DNA from: Microbacterium sp. SA39
GTDB lineage: Bacteria > Actinomycetota > Actinomycetes > Actinomycetales > Microbacteriaceae
NCBI RefSeq assembly: GCF_000967865.1
Contig: NZ_JXRU01000032.1
Location: 167,297 to 231,296 of the forward strand
Direction: 5' to 3'
DNA length: 64,000 bases
This document shows positions 60,093-64,000 of the stretch, in pieces. Below the pieces are notes generated by a model. That model was not told where the DNA came from, ran no database searches, and saw only the letters and a list, made by a program, of their open reading frames with translations. The first letter of the stretch is position 1. Each line of letters opens with the position of its first letter. Both the position numbers and the translations under genes were made by a program.

Positions 60093-60661
60093 TCCTTCTC
60101 GTCTGTGCCCGTTCGATCCGTACCGGTGCCCGTTGGATCGGTACCGGTCTGATCCGATTCGGAATCGACGACCTCGAGTGTCTCGGGGTCGATCGTGACG
60201 CCCGTGTCGGGGTCGGTGTAGTGCCCGGTGCGCGGGTCGACGTACCAGCCGGTGCGGGTGTCGACGGTGCGCCCCTGCGGATCGGTCGCCCAGCCGGTGG
60301 CCGGGTCGACGACGAAACCGGTGCGGGGATCGATCAGCTCGAAGGTCGCGGTGTCGAGGAGGTATCCGCTCTCCTCGTCTTCGATGAGGTCGTCTCCCGG
60401 TGGAATGGGGTTGCCCGCGACGGCGGAGCGGAAGGCCGCGACCGCCTTGTCCTCGCGTTGCGTCTGGATGATGTTCAGCACGAAGCCCGTGCCGAGGCAC
60501 GCGGCGCAGATCACGGCGCCCAGGATGATCGAGCCGGTCAGTCGACGCAGGTTGTTGTTGACGGTGCGGCGATCGCGTTGCTCGCCGTGCACGAACGCCG
60601 CCGTCAGCCGATCGCGGTGCGTGCGGGTGGACTCGAGGAGGGTCTGGTCGTAGTCGATCAC
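60089..60661 (-). CDS. Membrane-anchored octapeptide-repeat protein in T7SS operon, unknown
   Basis: The 190-residue protein has a cytoplasmic N-terminus (residues 1-41), one membrane helix at 42-65 (GSIILGAVICAACLGTGFVL), and an extracytoplasmic part. Residues 111-165 are seven tandem units of about eight residues with the pattern DPxTGxxx: DPRTGFVV, DPATGWAT, DPQGRTV, DTRTGWYV, DPRTGHYT, DPDTGVTI, DPETLEVV. A Thr/Gly/Asp-rich tail follows. Its position matches the slot where EccB or another single-helix component would be, but no EccB motif is visible. The GTG and stop overlap both neighbours. Confidence 0.75.
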   Translation of the reverse strand: MIDYDQTLLESTRTHRDRLTAAFVHGEQRDRRTVNNNLRRLTGSIILGAVICAACLGTGFVLNIIQTQREDKAVAAFRSAVAGNPIPPGDDLIEDEESGYLLDTATFELIDPRTGFVVDPATGWATDPQGRTVDTRTGWYVDPRTGHYTDPDTGVTIDPETLEVVDSESDQTGTDPTGTGTDRTGTDEKE

Positions 60662-61377
60662 CGCAGGTCCGCCGTCCGTCGGCGCTGTTCCAGCACGATG
60701 CTGCGCTCGCCGAGGAGCACCGCGGCTCCCCATCGCACCGGAGTGGCCGTGTGCGGGACGAGCCTCGGTCCCTGGTCGATGCGGGTGCCGGTCGGTGAAC
60801 CGAGGTCGGTGACGGTCAGCCCCTTCGGCGTGATCTCGACGAGGACGTGGGCCTTCGCGATCGTGCGTGTGAGGTCGGGGATCGCCACCAGGGCCTGGCG
60901 CGGGTCCAATGGCACTGTCGGGTCGCGCCCGATGAGCGCCGCATGCTGAACCGTATGCGTCGTCCCGTCGTCCACGACGAGGCGCAGGTACGAGCGCCCC
61001 TGGTCCGAGGGGCGCAGATCCGGCGCAGGGGCGGCCAGGACCGTGGGTCGCGCACGCAGGGCGAAGGGATCCTCGTCACTGCCGCGCGGCACGGTCAGAC
61101 GCGGGCCGCCGAAGCGGAAGGAGGGGAGTCCCGAGAGGGCATCGATTCCCCGCAGATGCATGATCGAGTGGCCGACGCTGCCACCGAGAACGCCGCGCCA
61201 CACCACGAGAGCGGCGACCGTGCCCAGGCCTGCGACGAGAGCCCAGAGCGGACCTGCAGAACGCCCGACCGTGAGGGCGAGCGTGGCTGCGGCGACGGTC
61301 ATGAGCACATCGATCCCCAGGGACACGAGACTCGCGGCACGATGCGACGCGACAGGGGCAGGAGACACGTCGGCCAT
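60658..61377 (-). CDS. RDD membrane and FHA domain protein, first gene of leftward T7SS operon
   Basis: The 239-residue protein has two membrane helices with an RDD-type segment (ASHRAASLVSLGIDVLMTVA, VGHSIMHLRGIDALSG) and a C-terminal FHA domain (LRLVVDDGTTHTVQHAALIG, RDPTVPLDPRQA, KAHVLVEITPKG, DLGSPTGTRIDQG). FHA domains bind phosphothreonine and commonly regulate type VII secretion. The ATG at 61377 gives the first RDD helix a normal N-terminus. It heads the operon divergent from the WXG100 genes. Confidence 0.82.
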   Translation of the reverse strand: MADVSPAPVASHRAASLVSLGIDVLMTVAAATLALTVGRSAGPLWALVAGLGTVAALVVWRGVLGGSVGHSIMHLRGIDALSGLPSFRFGGPRLTVPRGSDEDPFALRARPTVLAAPAPDLRPSDQGRSYLRLVVDDGTTHTVQHAALIGRDPTVPLDPRQALVAIPDLTRTIAKAHVLVEITPKGLTVTDLGSPTGTRIDQGPRLVPHTATPVRWGAAVLLGERSIVLEQRRRTADLR

Positions 61378-61421
61378 GGTACACAGACGTTCCGCGCACC
61401 TGGACTTCTGCTGTGATGTGG

Positions 61422-61449
61422 TTGAAATCAGGAGGCGTTCGCCTAGCAT
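61422..61449 (+). promoter_or_regulatory. Sigma-70-type promoter for the rightward T7SS operon
   Basis: TTGAAA (61422-61427), a 16-base spacer and TAGCAT (61444-61449) lie 31 bases upstream of the first WXG100-like ATG, which has AGGGGGGCG as ribosome-binding site. The arrangement implies a short leader. Confidence 0.5.
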
Positions 61450-61479
61450 GGGAGCGTTCTGAATCGACAGGGGGGCGAC

Positions 61480-61833
61480 ATGAAGTTCGCAATGGAAGAG
61501 CAGACACTGGTTCGTCTGGGCCAGCGCACGCAGTCCGAGTCGGAAGATCTCGGCACGCTGGTACGGGCGCTCGTGGAGTCCGCAGAACCGCTCGAGGGCG
61601 TGTTCAACGGACAGGCGAAGGCACGGTTCAACGAGTTCAAGGGCAAGACCGACGAGATCGCGACGGCGCTGAACAACGCTCTCCACGGCATCGTCGGCTC
61701 GATCTCCGGACAGAACCGAGCGTTCGCGACAGCATCGGAAGAGGGCGCTGCCGCCCACGACGCGGCGCAGGGGTCGGCCGACTTCAGTGGCGAGGCCGTC
61801 CTCGCCCGCATCTCCGGCCAGGCCGGCGCCTGA
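61480..61833 (+). CDS. WXG100-like secreted protein 1
   Basis: The 117-residue, helix-rich protein has no signal peptide. The centre reads LEGVFNGQAKARFNEFKGKT, in which FNG takes the place of the WXG turn between two helices. This size, heptad character and location next to eccCD fit an EsxA/EsxB-like substrate. The C-terminal part (SASEEGAAAHDAAQ region) has no clear YxxxD/E. Secretion is inferred. Confidence 0.8.
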   Translation: MKFAMEEQTLVRLGQRTQSESEDLGTLVRALVESAEPLEGVFNGQAKARFNEFKGKTDEIATALNNALHGIVGSISGQNRAFATASEEGAAAHDAAQGSADFSGEAVLARISGQAGA

Positions 61834-61873
61834 CCACGACAGACACAGAAGACACCACGGAGGGTATGTCATC

Positions 61874-62182
61874 GTGACCGGAAACCAGCTCGATCGAAAC
61901 GATTACAGCGTCGGCGCATCGCAGTCGGCGCAGTCCAACTTCGAGAGCGTCGCGGCTCGTCTGGAGGCGGCGCTGCAGCGTCGCGATCAAGACGTGCGCG
62001 CAGCTCTCGCCGACTATCAGGCGGATGGCGTCTCTGAGGAGTATGCCGCGCTGGAGCAGCAGTGGAACACCGCGGGTGATCAGGTCCGTGGCGTGATCGC
62101 CGCGATCCGCGGGTCGCTCGAGCAGAACGACGATGTCGCGCTGCGGGCTCTGGCTCAGGCGCGGGCCGCTCTGCCCATCTGA
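61874..62182 (+). CDS. WXG100-like protein 2
   Basis: The 102-residue, alpha-helical protein has LEQQWNTAGDQVRGVIAAIR with WNT at the turn, and a preceding helix LEAALQRRDQDVRAALADYQ. The GTG start has GGAGGG about ten bases upstream. It follows WXG100-like protein 1 by 40 bases and could be its heterodimer partner. Its stop shares one base with the next ATG (TGATG). Confidence 0.72.
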   Translation: MTGNQLDRNDYSVGASQSAQSNFESVAARLEAALQRRDQDVRAALADYQADGVSEEYAALEQQWNTAGDQVRGVIAAIRGSLEQNDDVALRALAQARAALPI

Positions 62183-63231
62183 TGGTCACGTCCATCCATC
62201 CGCTCGCGGATGAGTGGACCGATGACTACGCGCTCTTCAAGATCGAGCACGACCGTGTCGGGTACTCGAGGCCGCTCTGGCATTTCCTTGCGGATTGCCG
62301 GGCCTCCGGCATCCGACCGGTGCTCCTGACCGGTCCTGGGGCAGTCATCAGTCCGCAGCTCTACACCGCGATGGCGGAGAGCGCCGCCCATTGGGCGTTC
62401 GTCGATGACGGTCGGGTGTTCGACGCCCGCTCCGGCGTGCGGCTGCGCAGCATCTCCGATCTGTGGATGCCCTCGCTCGAGACGCCGAAGAGGCATCCCG
62501 GTGCAGCGCCCGGCGAGACGGCCGTCCCTGCCCTGCTCTTCGACGTCTATGCGTCGGAGCGGGCGACCGACGACACCCTCGTCGGCCCCCTCGTCGACTT
62601 CGTGGTCGGCGGCCTCAGCGGTGGGCGAGTCGCGCGTTGGGGGCGGAATGAGCCGCTCAGCGGCTCCTGGGATCATCGTGCGGTCACTGCGGAGGCTCAG
62701 CGCCTGATGCCGGCGAGCGACGCCATGCTGGCGGCATCCGACCTTGGCGCCTGGGCATCGCTGACCGTCGCTCGTACGCGCGATGGTCTGATCCAGCGGG
62801 TGCACGGCGGCGTTCCGCTGCTGACGTTGAGCGCCGTACCGGTCGATCAGCTCCGGGATCGGGTGATGCCGCACATCACCACGATGCTCACCGGCCTCGT
62901 GGAGGGCTTCCGGCCGCGGGTGGCGCTGATCTCGGCGGGTCTGCTGCGCACCGACGGCAGCGGCTACGGCTTCCGCGTGGGTGCGCAGCCGGTCGACGCT
63001 CCTCTCGCCGTGCTCGTGGGGCCGCGGGCTGTGCGCGATCTGAGGATCGACTTCGCTGCGCTGTCCGCGACGCACGACGTGACGGTGCTCGGGCCGGGCC
63101 GAGTCCCCAGTGCTCTGGTGCGGATGACGGGTCGCACGCCGCTGTGGTCGCAGCTGCACGCTTTCGCGTACGACCTCGACCAGGAGCGGCTCGGTGCGGT
63201 TCTGGCGAACGAATTCCGGGGGGCGCTCTGA
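62182..63231 (+). CDS. T7SS-associated protein of unknown function (possibly DUF6177)
   Basis: The 349-residue protein has no membrane helix or signal. Alternating strands and helices (VLLTGPGAVISPQLYTAMAE, ALLFDVYASERATDDTLVGP, FVVGGLSGGRVARWGRNEPL) suggest an alpha/beta fold. The size and position behind WXG100 genes resemble DUF6177 proteins of other actinobacterial T7SS loci, but I cannot confirm the family without a search. The start and stop codons overlap both neighbours by one base (TGATG). Confidence 0.7.
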   Translation: MVTSIHPLADEWTDDYALFKIEHDRVGYSRPLWHFLADCRASGIRPVLLTGPGAVISPQLYTAMAESAAHWAFVDDGRVFDARSGVRLRSISDLWMPSLETPKRHPGAAPGETAVPALLFDVYASERATDDTLVGPLVDFVVGGLSGGRVARWGRNEPLSGSWDHRAVTAEAQRLMPASDAMLAASDLGAWASLTVARTRDGLIQRVHGGVPLLTLSAVPVDQLRDRVMPHITTMLTGLVEGFRPRVALISAGLLRTDGSGYGFRVGAQPVDAPLAVLVGPRAVRDLRIDFAALSATHDVTVLGPGRVPSALVRMTGRTPLWSQLHAFAYDLDQERLGAVLANEFRGAL

Positions 63232-63566
63232 TGGCTGTCGAACTCGTGTTGCTCAGCGACATTCCGTTGAGCGATGAGGTGATGCTCGAGACCGCTCTGC
63301 AGGTGATCCCCGACGGCGCGGCCTTCTCCTATCGAGACGGTCAGATCACGCAGTTCGCGGATGTGAACGCGGCTCCGGTGCTGACGGTGTTCGAGCCGAT
63401 GGTGGTGCACGAACCGCTGGAAGCGCGGCGCCTGATCAAGGATCCGCCCGTGTCTTTCGGGCTGTGGACCGAGATGACGATCCCGTTCGCCGGCAGCGTC
63501 GCCGGGCGCCCTCTCGCGGAGGCGTTCGCGAGGGCCGTGCGCGGAAGCGTGCGGGAAAAACTGTGA
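63231..63566 (+). CDS. Small T7SS-operon protein, unknown
   Basis: The 111-residue protein begins MAVELVLLSDIPLSDEVMLE and contains FSYRDGQITQFADVNAAPVL, VVHEPLEARRLIKDPP and FGLWTEMTIPF. It looks like a compact alpha/beta protein without membrane segments. No family is recognised. Coupling with the upstream gene suggests the two act together. Confidence 0.65.
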   Translation: MAVELVLLSDIPLSDEVMLETALQVIPDGAAFSYRDGQITQFADVNAAPVLTVFEPMVVHEPLEARRLIKDPPVSFGLWTEMTIPFAGSVAGRPLAEAFARAVRGSVREKL

Positions 63567-63590
63567 TGTGCGACCGGAGGGGTGGCGAAG

Positions 63591-63962
63591 ATGAGTGAAT
63601 GGAAGGTCGATCCGGCGCTGCTTTCGGCCGCGTTGTCCGAGACGACTGTGGCGTACGAGCCCTTGACGACGGCTGTGACGGAGGAATCCGTCGCGGCGAT
63701 CTTCGGGGGACTCACTTGGGGCAGCTGGGTGACGTCGTGTGTGTCGCAGGCGTTGAGCGAGGTTCTCGCTGAGCAGCAGACCGTGAACCTGGCGAACATC
63801 TCCAACCACATCGCTGCGGGCATCACGGGTGTGGGAAATTCTGCCTGGGCCCTGCAGCAGGGGCAGGAGGACATGGCTGCGACGTTTCAGTCGGAGATGT
63901 CGGCTGCGGCGGTGGATGGTGACTTCTCGTTCTTCGAGGCTCATGGGTATCGGGGGGAGTAG
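63591..63962 (+). CDS. WXG100-like helical protein (possibly DUF6507)
   Basis: The 123-residue, mostly helical protein begins MSEWKVDPALLSAALSETTV. It has a central GLTWGSWVTSCVSQALSEVL and a long amphipathic C-terminal helix. The WGSW element and the W at residue 4 resemble DUF6507 proteins near T7SS genes; this is a tentative match. The ATG at 63591 is preferred over GTG 63582 because GGAGG is ten bases upstream. Confidence 0.65.
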   Translation: MSEWKVDPALLSAALSETTVAYEPLTTAVTEESVAAIFGGLTWGSWVTSCVSQALSEVLAEQQTVNLANISNHIAAGITGVGNSAWALQQGQEDMAATFQSEMSAAAVDGDFSFFEAHGYRGE

Positions 63963-63965
63963 ACG

Positions 63966-64000
63966 GTGTTCGAGAATGCGAGTGCGGCGTCGGGTGGGAC
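63966..64000 (+). CDS. Start of the next T7SS-operon gene (partial)
   Basis: A GTG three bases after the previous stop, with GGGGGAG just upstream, opens a frame reading VFENASAASGG to the window edge. Too little remains to identify it, but position suggests the next member of the T7SS operon, perhaps a substrate. Confidence 0.45.
   Translation, partial: MFENASAASGG

Noticed and set aside
1..64000. Insertion sequences or prophage
   Set aside because: No transposase, integrase or phage structural gene was recognised on either strand. The tRNA duplicate and the deletion scar are the only mobility hints.

Overview
The window is 64 kb of very GC-rich chromosome from an actinobacterium, most likely Microbacterium or a close relative in the Microbacteriaceae. 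The evidence is gene content and context rather than any marker gene: a DUF3039 protein, an acyl-CoA carboxylase epsilon subunit, lexA divergent from a LysM protein, a Tad cluster with TadE-like proteins, paired DUF2510 proteins, actinobacterial EccC/EccD, and many genes whose -10 hexamer (TAnnnT) lies only 6 to 9 bases before the start codon.

Layout. 1-5.2 kb: nucleoside salvage (purine nucleoside phosphorylase and a phospho-sugar mutase cut by the window edge), an LpdA-type quinone dehydrogenase, biotin carboxylase and Maf. 5.2-9.5 kb: a TrmA-like RNA methyltransferase and a response regulator / histidine kinase / kinase-like membrane protein operon. 9.6-14.6 kb: a ROK regulator, carboxylase beta and epsilon subunits, an EcsC-like protein and a sugar-type nucleotidyltransferase. 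14.8-18.5 kb: an ABC exporter whose ATPase carries a long low-complexity basic/acidic N-terminus, then DUF3039. 18.6-23.8 kb: pncB divergent from murI-rph-rdgB, a DHFR-like enzyme and a CDF metal transporter. 23.8-30.5 kb: LigD and Ku (two-component NHEJ), DedA, tRNA-Leu with a degenerate 3' duplicate beside it, a tiny repeat protein, and a membrane protein / nuclease / glycosyltransferase operon. 30.5-31.7 kb: a deletion scar in which a DMT transporter and a LysR regulator have both lost their 5' halves. 31.7-36.2 kb: a Tad pilus operon. 36.2-41.6 kb: NUDIX, MFS, prfB and two DUF2510 membrane proteins. 41.7-44.3 kb: ftsE-ftsX-smpB. 44.3-53.6 kb: S9 peptidase, metF-metE, lexA with an SOS box shared with a LysM protein, and hisC-hisB-hisH.

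53.6-64 kb: a type VII (ESX-like) secretion locus made of two divergent operons. The leftward operon (RDD-FHA protein, octapeptide-repeat membrane protein, EccD, MinD-like protein, EccC, second MinD-like protein) has a 4-base start/stop overlap at each of its five junctions. The rightward operon encodes two WXG100-sized helical proteins and at least three further proteins of unknown function, and runs off the window. This is the least ordinary part of the sequence: EccC is flanked by two proteins with defective P-loops, the repeat protein matches no ESX component I know, and EccB, EccE and mycosin are not in view.

Functions are assigned by reading motifs, not by database search. Start codons were chosen from conserved N-termini, gene overlaps, ribosome-binding sites and the leaderless -10 pattern.
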